Part shown: positions 34,000 through 42,290 of the stretch, piece after piece
Layout: every line of letters begins with the position of its first letter
How positions within the stretch are numbered: the first letter of the stretch is position 1
Assembly: GCA_026002995.1 (NCBI GenBank)
Contig: BPGK01000001.1
Span: forward strand, 2,108,001 to 2,172,000
Source of the DNA: Gaiellaceae bacterium
GTDB taxonomy: Bacteria > Actinomycetota > Thermoleophilia > Gaiellales > Gaiellaceae
Direction: 5' to 3'
DNA: 64,000 bases
Position numbers and translations under genes: made by a program
Notes under the pieces: model-generated
What the model was told of the DNA's origin: nothing
Database searches by the model: none
The model's input: the letters and a program-made list of their open reading frames with translations, nothing else

Positions 34000-36674
34000 G
34001 CCCTCGCGCCCCGCTCGCGGTCACGCACGACCGGGGCGAGGAGCCGGACCTCCCGCCGCCGACCGAGCTCGAGCGCGACCTCGAGCGCGTTCGCACGCTC
34101 GTCTCCGAGATGCTCGAAGCCGCTGGCGCCGGGCTGCGAGCGGAGATCGAGCGGCTCCACGACCTCGCCGTCCGCCGCCGAGCCGGGGACGAGGCGGCGG
34201 CGCGCGCGCTCCAGGAGGTCGTCTCCTCGCTCCCTGTCGAGCGGCTCGCCGCCATCGCGCGCGCAGCCTCCATGGAGCTCCGCGTGGCGAACGTCTGCGA
34301 GGAGCTCGAGCGCGTTCGGCGACGGCGCCGCTACGACGCCGAGGGGGGTTCGGTGCAGCCCGAGTCCCTCGCCGAAGCAGCATCGCTCCTGCGTACCCTC
34401 GCACCGGAGCGCCGCGCCGCTCTGCTCGGGGCGCTCGAGTGCCGCCTCGTGCTCACGAGCCACCCGAGCGACGCCACCCGGCGAGCGGTGCTGTACAAGC
34501 TCAAGACGATCGAGACCGCCCTCGACGAGCTCGCGCGCCCCGATCTCGCGGCGTCGCGCAGGCGAGAGCTCCTCGGCGCAGTTCGTGAGGCGCTCGCCGC
34601 CTGGTGGCGGACGGACGAGGTGCGACGGGTGCGCCCCGACGTCGGCGAGGAGGTGCGGCGAACGCTCTTCGTCTTCGAGTCCGTGCTCTACGACGCCGCC
34701 CCCGAGGCCGTCCTCGAGCTAGAGCGCTGCTTCGGCGTCGAGCTCGACCGGACGCCGCTCACCTTCGGCAGCTGGTCGGGGTCGGACATGGACGGGAACC
34801 CCGCGGTGAGCGGCGCATCGATCCTCGCCACGGCCCGCGAGCAGCGGATCCTCGCGCTCCGGCTCCTGCACGACCGGGTCCGACAGCTGACCCGCGTGTA
34901 CACGCAGTCGGACTCCTCGCTCGAGCGAACGGGACCGATCCGCGCTCGACTCGACGCCTCCCTCGCCGAGCTCCCCGGCGCGCAGGAGCTCGGCGAGCGC
35001 TTCCGCCACGAGCCGCTGCGTCTGCTCCTCTACCTCGCCGCATACCGGCTCGCCCTCACGCTCGCGCGCGCGAGAGGAGACCCGGTGGAGGAGCCAGGGT
35101 ACGAGCGGCCGCAGGAGCTCGAGCACGACCTCGAGCTCGTGCGCAGCGCGTGTCGGGAGCACGCCGTTCCGACGCACTCCCTCCGTCGAGTCCTCTGGCA
35201 GACGCGGATCTTCGGCTTCCACCTCGCGAGCCTCGACGTCCGCGAGCACGTCCTCCCCATCCGTCGCACGGCCGCCGCCCTCCTCCCGAGCTACCGCGAC
35301 GCGACCGACGAGGGCGCGCGCCAGGCTGCGCTCGCCGCCGCTCTCGAGACCTGCGAGCAGGGCTCCTCCGGCGAGGCGCTCGCCCCGCCTGAAGCTCGGG
35401 TGGTGGACGCCTTCGCGGCCGTGTCCGAGCTCTCCCGCTGGGGGGAGCAGACGATCGGGACCGTCATTCTCTCGGGCGCCGAGCACCCGTCCGACGTCCT
35501 CTGCGCCCACTGGCTCGCCCGACGAGCCGGCGCCCTCGTGGCGATCGCCCCGCTCTTCGAGTTCGGCTCGGCGCTCGCGCGTGCCCCACAGACGATCGCG
35601 CACCTGCTCGAGTGCACGCCGTACCGTCGCGACCTCCGCTCGCTCGCGGACATCCAGGAGGCCATGCTCGGTCATTCCGACTCGGCGAAGGACATCGGCT
35701 TCACCGCAGCCCAGTGGGAGATCTACCGTGCTCAGCGCTCACTGCAAGCGCTAACGTCCGCGCACGGCATCGGCCTTCGCATCCATCACGGGCGTGGCGG
35801 TTCGCCCGCCCGTGGCGGCGCGCCCACCCACGCTGCCATCCTCGCCCAACCTCCGGGCGCCCCTCGTCGCCTGAAGCTCACCGAGCAGGGCGAGGTCGTC
35901 ACCGCGAAGTACTCGCACCCCGAGCTCGCGGTGCGAGCCCTCGAGCAGACCCTCTCCGCCCTCGCCCGCGTGGCCTCGGGTGAAGGCAGCCTGCCCCCCG
36001 CGCGCTTCGAGCGGGCGATGGATCGGATCGCAGCGCGTGCCCGCGCCGTCTACTGCGCGCTCGTCGAGGAGGAGCCAGACTTCCCTGCCTTCGTCCGAGA
36101 CTGCACGCCCCTCGACCTCATCGCCGAGCTCCCCATCGGGTCGCGGCCAACCTCCCGGCCCGAAGGCGACGTTGGCATCCGCTCTCTCCGCGCCATCCCA
36201 TGGGTGTTCGCCTGGACGCAGAACCGCGTTCTCATGCCCTCGTGGTACGGCGCAGGCTCCGGCCTCGAGGACGTCACGCTCGCTCTCGAACAGGAGATGT
36301 GGCGCGAATGGCCGTTCTTCCGAGCGCTCGTGTCCACCCTCGAGATCGCGCTCTTCAAGTCCGACCTCTCGACGGGAGCACGCTACCTCGACCTCGCCCG
36401 CGACCGCGCCCGAGCCGAGCGAGTGTGGGAGCTCTGCCGGAGAGAGCACGAGCGCACCGTGGATCGCGTGCTCGCGATCACCGATCAACGAACGCTGCTC
36501 GAGCGTCGCCCGGCGCTCCGGGCGCGCCTGCCGGTGCGGAACCCCTGGGTCGACCTCCTCAACGATCTCCAGCTCGAGACGCTCCGCCGCTACCGCGCGG
36601 GAGACGGAGGCGCGCGGGAGGCGGCGCTCGCGACCGTCACCGGGATCGCGGCCGGTGTCCGCAACACCGGCTAA
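33996..36674 (+). CDS. ppc: Phosphoenolpyruvate carboxylase
   Basis: 892 residues, full length. Catalytic landmarks are present though partly altered: [10 protein letters not shown] (usually TAHPT), [12 protein letters not shown] (usually GSWMGGDRDGNP), HSDSAKD, the [24 protein letters not shown] loop, LTEQGE and the C-terminal RNTG. It carboxylates PEP to oxaloacetate, the CO2-fixing step of the serine cycle. Start ATG at 33996 overlaps mcl. The Arg of the phosphate site (DRDGNP) is Met here, worth noting but probably compatible because many divergent PEPCs vary there. Ends before a palindrome and an AT-rich spacer. Confidence 0.93.
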   Translation: MSPRAPLAVTHDRGEEPDLPPPTELERDLERVRTLVSEMLEAAGAGLRAEIERLHDLAVRRRAGDEAAARALQEVVSSLPVERLAAIARAASMELRVANVCEELERVRRRRRYDAEGGSVQPESLAEAASLLRTLAPERRAALLGALECRLVLTSHPSDATRRAVLYKLKTIETALDELARPDLAASRRRELLGAVREALAAWWRTDEVRRVRPDVGEEVRRTLFVFESVLYDAAPEAVLELERCFGVELDRTPLTFGSWSGSDMDGNPAVSGASILATAREQRILALRLLHDRVRQLTRVYTQSDSSLERTGPIRARLDASLAELPGAQELGERFRHEPLRLLLYLAAYRLALTLARARGDPVEEPGYERPQELEHDLELVRSACREHAVPTHSLRRVLWQTRIFGFHLASLDVREHVLPIRRTAAALLPSYRDATDEGARQAALAAALETCEQGSSGEALAPPEARVVDAFAAVSELSRWGEQTIGTVILSGAEHPSDVLCAHWLARRAGALVAIAPLFEFGSALARAPQTIAHLLECTPYRRDLRSLADIQEAMLGHSDSAKDIGFTAAQWEIYRAQRSLQALTSAHGIGLRIHHGRGGSPARGGAPTHAAILAQPPGAPRRLKLTEQGEVVTAKYSHPELAVRALEQTLSALARVASGEGSLPPARFERAMDRIAARARAVYCALVEEEPDFPAFVRDCTPLDLIAELPIGSRPTSRPEGDVGIRSLRAIPWVFAWTQNRVLMPSWYGAGSGLEDVTLALEQEMWREWPFFRALVSTLEIALFKSDLSTGARYLDLARDRARAERVWELCRREHERTVDRVLAITDQRTLLERRPALRARLPVRNPWVDLLNDLQLETLRRYRAGDGGAREAALATVTGIAAGVRNTG

Positions 36675-36690
36675 GTCATAGAGAAATGAC
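36675..36690. promoter_or_regulatory. Inverted repeat at the head of the orf61-glyA unit
   Basis: GTCAT-AGAGAA-ATGAC, perfect 5-bp arms round 6 nt, right after the PEPC stop and in the only AT-rich part (36675-36720) of the 127-nt spacer. Candidate operator or promoter for the 61-aa gene and glyA. Confidence 0.4.
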
Positions 36691-36801
36691 AAATCAGAGT
36701 TGAGTAATCGTATGGCTGAAGCGAAGAGTCGGCGCTAGCGTCCGCGGTGCCGTGCCGGAGGTGACGAGATCGTCCAGCCTGCCCGTCTGAGCCCGTCGGA
36801 G

Positions 36802-36987
36802 GTGGGGCCCCTTGCGGCCCTCGGCCTACACCGTGACGAGATCGACGCGCTCGTTCGCGCCGGCGCCTCCGTCGAGGACGCGTGGTACCTCGTGCGCGCG
36901 ATCGGCTGCCCGCCGGCGCTCGCCGCAGAGATCCTCCTCTGGGCTGCTGAGATCGACGGAGCGGCGGAGAGCGGGGAGGCCCCGTGA
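36802..36987 (+). CDS. Small 61-aa protein upstream of glyA
   Basis: GTG start preceded by GGAGG (overlapping), the only usual start after the in-frame stop at 36736; the stop overlaps the glyA GTG by 4 nt, which argues it is translated. Sequence is mostly helical: [44 protein letters not shown], with no motif I recognise. Possibly a small regulator or a coupling peptide for SHMT. Confidence 0.6.
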   Translation: MGPLAALGLHRDEIDALVRAGASVEDAWYLVRAIGCPPALAAEILLWAAEIDGAAESGEAP

Positions 36988-38279
36988 GCGCCGCACCATC
37001 CCCGACCAGCCTCGACCCGCGCACCTGGCCCCTCGCCGACCTCGACCCGGTCGTAGCCGAGCTCCTGGAGGCGGAGCTCGAGCGGCAGCGTGGCCAGATC
37101 GAGCTCATTGCGTCCGAGAACTTCACCTGGCCGGCCGTGCTCGAGGCGCTCGGCTCGGTTCCGACGAACAAGTACGCCGAGGGTTACCCCGGCAAGCGCT
37201 ACTACGGCGGCTGCGAGGTCGTCGACCGCATCGAGACCCTCGCGATCGAGCGTGCGAAGGCGCTCTTCGGAGCGGAGCACGCGAACGTGCAGCCACACGC
37301 TGGCTCGCAGACGAACATGGCCGTCTACTTCGCATGCCTCGACCCCGGGGACACGATTCTCGCGATGCGGCTCGACCACGGCGGTCACCTCACCCACGGG
37401 CACCGGGTGAACTTCTCGGGCGGCCTGTACCGCGTCGTCTCCTACGGGGTCGCGCGCGAGAGCGGGCTCATCGACTTCGAGGAGGTGCGTCGGATCGCTC
37501 GGGCGGAGCGACCGAAGCTCATCGTCTGCGGCGCCTCCGCCTACCCGCGCGCGATCGAGGCGGAGCGGTTCCGGGAGATCGCCGACGAGGTGGGAGCGCT
37601 CCTCCTCTGCGACATGGCGCACGTCGCGGGCCTCGTCGCTTCCGGGCTTCATCCGAACCCCGTCCCGCACTGCGACTTCGTGACCTCGACCACCCACAAG
37701 ACGCTCGCCGGCCCGCGCGGCGGCTTCATCCTCTGTCGAGGCGAGCACGCAGACCGGATCGACCGGGCAGTGTTCCCGGGACTCCAGGGCGGCCCGCTCG
37801 AGCATGTCATCGCAGCCAAGGCCGTGTGCTTCGCGATCGCAGCCTCGGAGCAGTTCCGCGCATACCAGAGCCAGGTGCGAGCGAACGCAAGCGCCCTCGC
37901 CGGGGCGCTCCTCGCGGGCGGGATCGAGCTCTTGACCGGCGGGACCGACACGCACCTCGTCCAGATCGATCTCCGACGTTCGCAGTGGACGGGGAAGGCC
38001 GCCGAGGACCGGCTCCACGAGATCGGCATCACCGCGAACCGCAACACCGTTCCCTACGACGAGCGCCCGCCCACCGTGGCCTCGGGCGTTCGCCTCGGGA
38101 CGCCCGCGATCACGATGCGCGGGTTCGACGAGACGGACAGCCGCGAGGTGGGAAGCATCATCGTCGAGGCGCTCGACGGCTCGGTCTCGACGGAGACGCT
38201 CCGCGCGCGGGTGGCCTCCCTGTGCGACCGCCGACCGCTCTACCCCGGCTTCCGGGGGTTCACCACGTACCGCTCCTGA
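36984..38279 (+). CDS. glyA: Serine hydroxymethyltransferase
   Basis: 431 residues, GTG start overlapping orf61. [58 protein letters not shown] and the PLP-lysine [14 protein letters not shown] match SHMT throughout. It joins glycine with methylene-H4folate to serine, the point where C1 units from the GcvT-type and MetF-like enzymes enter the serine cycle. The glycine comes from sarcosine breakdown or the aminotransferase. Followed by 55 nt with a short hairpin GGGCGC-AG-GCGCCC (38293-38306), then the convergent kinase gene. Confidence 0.95.
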   Translation: MSAAPSPTSLDPRTWPLADLDPVVAELLEAELERQRGQIELIASENFTWPAVLEALGSVPTNKYAEGYPGKRYYGGCEVVDRIETLAIERAKALFGAEHANVQPHAGSQTNMAVYFACLDPGDTILAMRLDHGGHLTHGHRVNFSGGLYRVVSYGVARESGLIDFEEVRRIARAERPKLIVCGASAYPRAIEAERFREIADEVGALLLCDMAHVAGLVASGLHPNPVPHCDFVTSTTHKTLAGPRGGFILCRGEHADRIDRAVFPGLQGGPLEHVIAAKAVCFAIAASEQFRAYQSQVRANASALAGALLAGGIELLTGGTDTHLVQIDLRRSQWTGKAAEDRLHEIGITANRNTVPYDERPPTVASGVRLGTPAITMRGFDETDSREVGSIIVEALDGSVSTETLRARVASLCDRRPLYPGFRGFTTYRS

Positions 38280-38334
38280 GCGCGCTCGCCCGAGGGCGCA
38301 GGCGCCCAGCACGAGCGAGAGAGCGCAGCGGTCG

Positions 38335-39333
38335 CTAGCCGAGCACGGCGGTCTCGGGTGAGCGCACCGTCTTCCCACCGAGCGCGACGACCGCGCGCGC
38401 CGTGGCGAGGTGGTAGAGGATGAGGAGCTGAACGACGGCGAGAGAGTGCGAGCGGGCGAGGTCGGTTCCCCGCGTGAACTCGCCGAGGCGCTGGTGTCGC
38501 AGATGCCTCGCGAAATGCATGCGCTCCCAGATCGCCTCCTCGATCTCGGCTGCCCGCGCAGCACTGATCCCCCCGGACACGAAGAGCTCCTGCGCGCCGT
38601 TGTGCTCGACGAGCCGGAACTCCTCGTCGTCCTCGAGCGCGACCCCCGACAGGTCGGGATGGACGAGGCTGTCGCGGAGGAGGAGGTGGGCATCCAGGTG
38701 AGCCTGGTCCTCCGAGTCCCCGGGCTGAAAGGAGACGACGATGTCCGCGTGCCGCCGCTGGGGACGGATGTACGCCTCCGCGTCGTGCTCGCGACGATCG
38801 AGCTCCTGGAGGACCTCGTCCGTCGTGTAGCCACGGTGGTGGACGTCCCGCTTCAGCTTCCACATGCGGCGGAGCTCCTCGGGAGGGTCGAGGAAGACGC
38901 GCACGTCGAACATCTGCCTGAGCTCGGGAGTGTGGTGCCCGAGGAGACCTTCCGCGACGACGAAGGGGCCGGGCACGAAGTACTCGGGGGGGCCGAAGGT
39001 TCCGTCACTGTGACGGTAGACGGGCTTCAGCACCGGCTCGTTCGCACGGATGTGCCGCAGATGCTGGGTGAGGATGTCGAGGTAGTTGCAGTCGGGGTGG
39101 AGCGGCGTGAGTCCCCGTTCCAACCGCTGACGTCGGTCGAAGCGGTGGTAGTCGTCCGTCGAGAGGCGGCTGACGTACTCGTCTCCGAGCACGCGAACGA
39201 GACCACGGCTGATCGTCGTCTTCCCCGATCCGGAGTCCCCGACGATCCCGAGGAGGACTGGTCGCGATGCGCTCCCGACGATCCGCGCAGACGGGGCCTC
39301 GTTCGCTCTAGAATTGGCTCCAGAATTGCCCAT
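38335..39333 (-). CDS. Phosphoribulokinase-like P-loop kinase (PRK/uridine kinase family)
   Basis: 332 residues from ATG 39333 (39372 is possible). P-loop GDSGSGKTT (32-40), LSTDDYHRFDRRQR, EPVLKPVYRHSDGTFGPPEYFVPGPFVVAEGLLGHH, then WKLKRDVHHRGYTTDEVLQELDRREHDAEAYIRPQRRHADIVVSFQPG, all as in class-II phosphoribulokinase. No RuBisCO gene is in the window, so either the Calvin cycle is elsewhere or the enzyme phosphorylates something else: D-glycerate 3-kinase of plants belongs to this superfamily, and a glycerate kinase is what the adjacent serine cycle lacks. A leaderless start is possible, since no ribosome site precedes the ATG. Confidence 0.85.
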   Translation of the reverse strand: MGNSGANSRANEAPSARIVGSASRPVLLGIVGDSGSGKTTISRGLVRVLGDEYVSRLSTDDYHRFDRRQRLERGLTPLHPDCNYLDILTQHLRHIRANEPVLKPVYRHSDGTFGPPEYFVPGPFVVAEGLLGHHTPELRQMFDVRVFLDPPEELRRMWKLKRDVHHRGYTTDEVLQELDRREHDAEAYIRPQRRHADIVVSFQPGDSEDQAHLDAHLLLRDSLVHPDLSGVALEDDEEFRLVEHNGAQELFVSGGISAARAAEIEEAIWERMHFARHLRHQRLGEFTRGTDLARSHSLAVVQLLILYHLATARAVVALGGKTVRSPETAVLG

Positions 39334-39462
39334 AGAGTAACGCAGTTGCCACCTGGAGAAGGACGCTAGCACCGTGCGAGTACCGGGTCAACACTCGCCA
39401 GGCACCCGTCGAGCGGGCTGTCGCGATCGCGCGGGCAGCGTCGGCGAGGGTACGGTTCGGAG

Positions 39463-40677
39463 GTGAGCGTGGAACGGGTGATCGTCGTCGGAGCAGGCGT
39501 GCACGGGCTCTCGACCGCCCTCCACCTCGCGGAGAAGCGCGGCACCGGTGAGGGAGTCGTCGTCCTCGACAAGCAGCGCGTGGGGGCCGGCGCGAGCGGG
39601 ATCTCGGGCGGAATCGTCCGCAACTTCTACGCGTCGGCGGCTGTCCACGAGATCGTGCGTCGCTCGGTCGAGGTGTTCGAGATCGACCCGGAGCTCTTCG
39701 GGTTCCGGCAGGTGGGCTACATCGCGGTCGTGCCGGAGGCGCAGGCCGCCGAGCTCGAGCGGATCGCCGAGCACCACCGTGCGGTCGGGTACGAGTCGAC
39801 CCTCGTCCTCGGCGAGAGGTCGGTTCGCGACCACCTGCGGGCGATCTTCCCCGACTGGCGGGCGCAGGGCTCGACCGCGCTCCTGCACGAGCGTCGGAGC
39901 GGCTGGGCCGATCCGAGCGCGACGCTCCGCGCGCTCGAGGGCATGGCGCGGGCAGCGGGGGTCGAGATCCGTGAGGGCGTCGAGGTGACGGGGCTCGAGC
40001 CGGGGTCGGTCGAGACGACCGCCGGGGAGCTCCCGGTCGACGTGACCGTCCTCGCGCCGGGCCCCTGGGCACGCGATCTCCTGCCTCTGCTCGACGACCC
40101 GCCCGCGCTCGACTTCCACTTCTGGCAGGTGCGAGAGGGCGAGTACGTCCACGCGGAGGCTGCCCTCGCGCCGACGGACCCGGTCGTCCATCTCGACGCG
40201 GATGCTCCTCTCCCCGGGCTCCCCGTCCCCTGGGGGATCTACTTCCGCCCGGGCCTCGGTCGCGGGGCGGCGATCGGAGGGCTCCCGTTGCCGCTCGAGC
40301 CCGACTGCGAGCTCGATCCGTACGGCCCCTCGCACCCGTCACTCGGAGCGACGAGCAGCGAGTTCGACGACGCTGTGGTCGGCGCGATCTCGTGGGCGCT
40401 CGCCCGGTTCGACGGCGGGCGCGAGCGCTGGACGTGCTCCTCGTACGGCGCGCAGACGTGCTTCACGCCCGACTCGTACCCCGTCGTCGACTGGGTGGGC
40501 GACGGCGTGTACGCCGTGCTCGACTCGAACCACGGCTTCAAGATGCTCGCGCTCGGCGAGCTCGCGGCCGCGGAGATCCTCGGCGAGCGTCAGCCCGCGC
40601 TCGAGGCATTTCGCCGCGACCGGTTCGCGCTCGGGGCGACGCATCCAGCATCTGCGAGCCCGTACCCCTGGACCTAA
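39463..40677 (+). CDS. FAD-dependent amine oxidoreductase (DAO family, SoxB-like), paralog 1
   Basis: 404 residues; the GTG at 39469 fits its GGAGG better than the one at 39463. VIVVGAGVHGLSTALHLAE at the N-terminus, GAGASGISGGIVRNFYAS in the flavin fold, and the C-terminal YAVLDSNHGFKMLALGELAAAEIL. It resembles sarcosine-oxidase beta or D-amino acid dehydrogenase type oxidases but lacks the RHDAV covalent-FMN motif of SoxB (seen in the 54962 gene). A secondary or tertiary amine is the likely substrate. Paralogous to the gene at 48431. Confidence 0.82.
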   Translation: MSVERVIVVGAGVHGLSTALHLAEKRGTGEGVVVLDKQRVGAGASGISGGIVRNFYASAAVHEIVRRSVEVFEIDPELFGFRQVGYIAVVPEAQAAELERIAEHHRAVGYESTLVLGERSVRDHLRAIFPDWRAQGSTALLHERRSGWADPSATLRALEGMARAAGVEIREGVEVTGLEPGSVETTAGELPVDVTVLAPGPWARDLLPLLDDPPALDFHFWQVREGEYVHAEAALAPTDPVVHLDADAPLPGLPVPWGIYFRPGLGRGAAIGGLPLPLEPDCELDPYGPSHPSLGATSSEFDDAVVGAISWALARFDGGRERWTCSSYGAQTCFTPDSYPVVDWVGDGVYAVLDSNHGFKMLALGELAAAEILGERQPALEAFRRDRFALGATHPASASPYPWT

Positions 40678-40760
40678 CGGAAGGAGACGGAACCCTGTTG
40701 CTCGGCTCGCAGGTGATGCCTACGATGGCGTGAGCAACCGACACCGAGGCGGAGGTCAGC

Positions 40761-42167
40761 ATGTCCGAGAAGATGTGGGGCGGAGAGCCATTCTGGGGGC
40801 TCGGCTACGAGTGGGATCCCGACTGGGTCCTCACCGACCGCCAGAAGGAGCTGCGTGCGCTCCTGATCGAGCTGTGCGAGAAGGAGATGCGCGCGAACGC
40901 CAAGCGCTCGGACGACGAGCTCCTCTTTCCTCGTCGCAACCTCGAGCTGCTCGGCGAGCACGGGTTCCTCGGGCTCACGGTTCCCGAGGAGTACGGCGGG
41001 CTCGGCGAGAACCACGTCGCCTTCGCCATGACCTGCGAGACGATCGCTCGCTACGGCTGCGCGTCCACCGCGATGTGCTACGTGATGCACATCGGCGCGG
41101 TCATGGCGATCATGTACCGCCCCACCGATGCGCTGATCGACAAGTACATCCGCCCCCTCCGCTCGGGGAAGATCGGGACGCTCTCGTACTCCGACCCGGA
41201 GACGGGGTCGCACTTCTGGTACCCGATCTCGTCCGGAGCGGAGCGCTCGAACGGCGGGTACAAGGTGCGCAAGAAGGCGTCCTGGACGACGTCTGCCGGC
41301 TTCGCCGACTTCTACGTCGTGCAGACGACGAGCCCCGACTTCTCCGGCTACGACGACCTCTCCGTGTGGGTGATCGACGGGGAGGAGGCCAAGGCTCAGC
41401 CCGCTCTGTGGGACGCGCTCGGGCTCCGCGGGAACCAGTCGGGGCCGCTCGAGGTTCCGGACGTCGAGATTCCCGCCGAGCAGCTCATCGGCCCCATCGG
41501 GGACGGCGCCGCCTCGAACGACGAGATCGTCGACCCGTTCTTCCTCATCGGCTCCTCCTCGGTCTGGAACGGGATCGCGCTCGGGACGATCGACATCGCC
41601 AAGCGCCACACCACCCGCAAACGCCACGTGGACGTCGGGATGCGGGTCGCCGACTATCCGACGATCCAAGACTACGTGGGCGAGTGCCTGATGGACACGA
41701 ACGCGTGCCGCCTCTTCGTCTACTCGGTCGCCCAGGCGATGGACCGGGAGACGGCCGACAACACGAGGGTTCTCGAGGTCGGCGAGACCGCGCGTGCGAA
41801 CTACCTACACTGGGCCTGGCAGATCAAGTTCGAGGCGGCGAAGAACGTCGCTCACGTCGTCGACAAGATGCTCCACGCCTGCGGCGGATCGGGCTACAAG
41901 CGCGACATGGAGCTCGAGCGCTACCTGCGCGACGGCAAGGCGGGCTGGGTCATGGGCCCGACGAACGAGGTCCTGCGGCAGTTCGTCGGCAAGGCCGTCC
42001 TCCTCGGCTTCGACGCGCTCGACTACTGGAACCAGACGTACAACCGCCGAGTCGTCGAGAACGAGGTGAAGAAGCTCGACGCCGACGGCAAGCGAGAGCT
42101 CGCGGAGCAGCTCTTGGCGCAGGCCGCCGAGGAGGAGGCGAAGGCGCCGGCGAAGGCCACGTCCTAA
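40761..42167 (+). CDS. Acyl-CoA dehydrogenase-like flavoprotein
   Basis: 468 residues, longer than typical (about 385). ACAD fold: VLTDRQKELRALLIELCEKEMRAN, GFLGLTVPEEYGGLG, LSYSDPETGSHFWYP, VHACGGSGYKRDMELERYLRD and MGPTNEVLRQFVGK, where the Glu matches the base in TNE. The C-terminal tail is Glu/Lys/Ala-rich. It sits between an amine oxidase and a GcvT fusion, so a CoA-linked or free amine/acid intermediate could be its substrate; ETF (14763-16510) is a ready electron acceptor. Substrate unknown. Confidence 0.84.
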   Translation: MSEKMWGGEPFWGLGYEWDPDWVLTDRQKELRALLIELCEKEMRANAKRSDDELLFPRRNLELLGEHGFLGLTVPEEYGGLGENHVAFAMTCETIARYGCASTAMCYVMHIGAVMAIMYRPTDALIDKYIRPLRSGKIGTLSYSDPETGSHFWYPISSGAERSNGGYKVRKKASWTTSAGFADFYVVQTTSPDFSGYDDLSVWVIDGEEAKAQPALWDALGLRGNQSGPLEVPDVEIPAEQLIGPIGDGAASNDEIVDPFFLIGSSSVWNGIALGTIDIAKRHTTRKRHVDVGMRVADYPTIQDYVGECLMDTNACRLFVYSVAQAMDRETADNTRVLEVGETARANYLHWAWQIKFEAAKNVAHVVDKMLHACGGSGYKRDMELERYLRDGKAGWVMGPTNEVLRQFVGKAVLLGFDALDYWNQTYNRRVVENEVKKLDADGKRELAEQLLAQAAEEEAKAPAKATS

Positions 42168-42178
42168 TCGGACACCCG

Positions 42179-42267
42179 GTGTCTGACACCAAGTGTTAAG
42201 AGCACGTGCCGCAACGCCAGTGAACGCGACGTTCGCGCAACTTTCCGACCTACGGTGTCTGACACCG
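42179..42267. repeat. Paired palindromic repeats GGTGTCTGACACC before the GcvT fusion gene
   Basis: The 13-bp palindrome GGTGTCTGACACC (perfect around a central T) occurs at 42179-42191 and 42255-42267, each followed by a similar tail (AAGTGTTAAG, GAGCGTTAAG), i.e. a direct repeat 76 bp apart in the 123-nt spacer. A third copy is inside the mgsC-like gene at 61812-61824. Could be a regulator site or a mobile palindromic element. Confidence 0.6.
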
Positions 42268-42290
42268 AGCGTTAAGAAAGCGTCAAAAGA

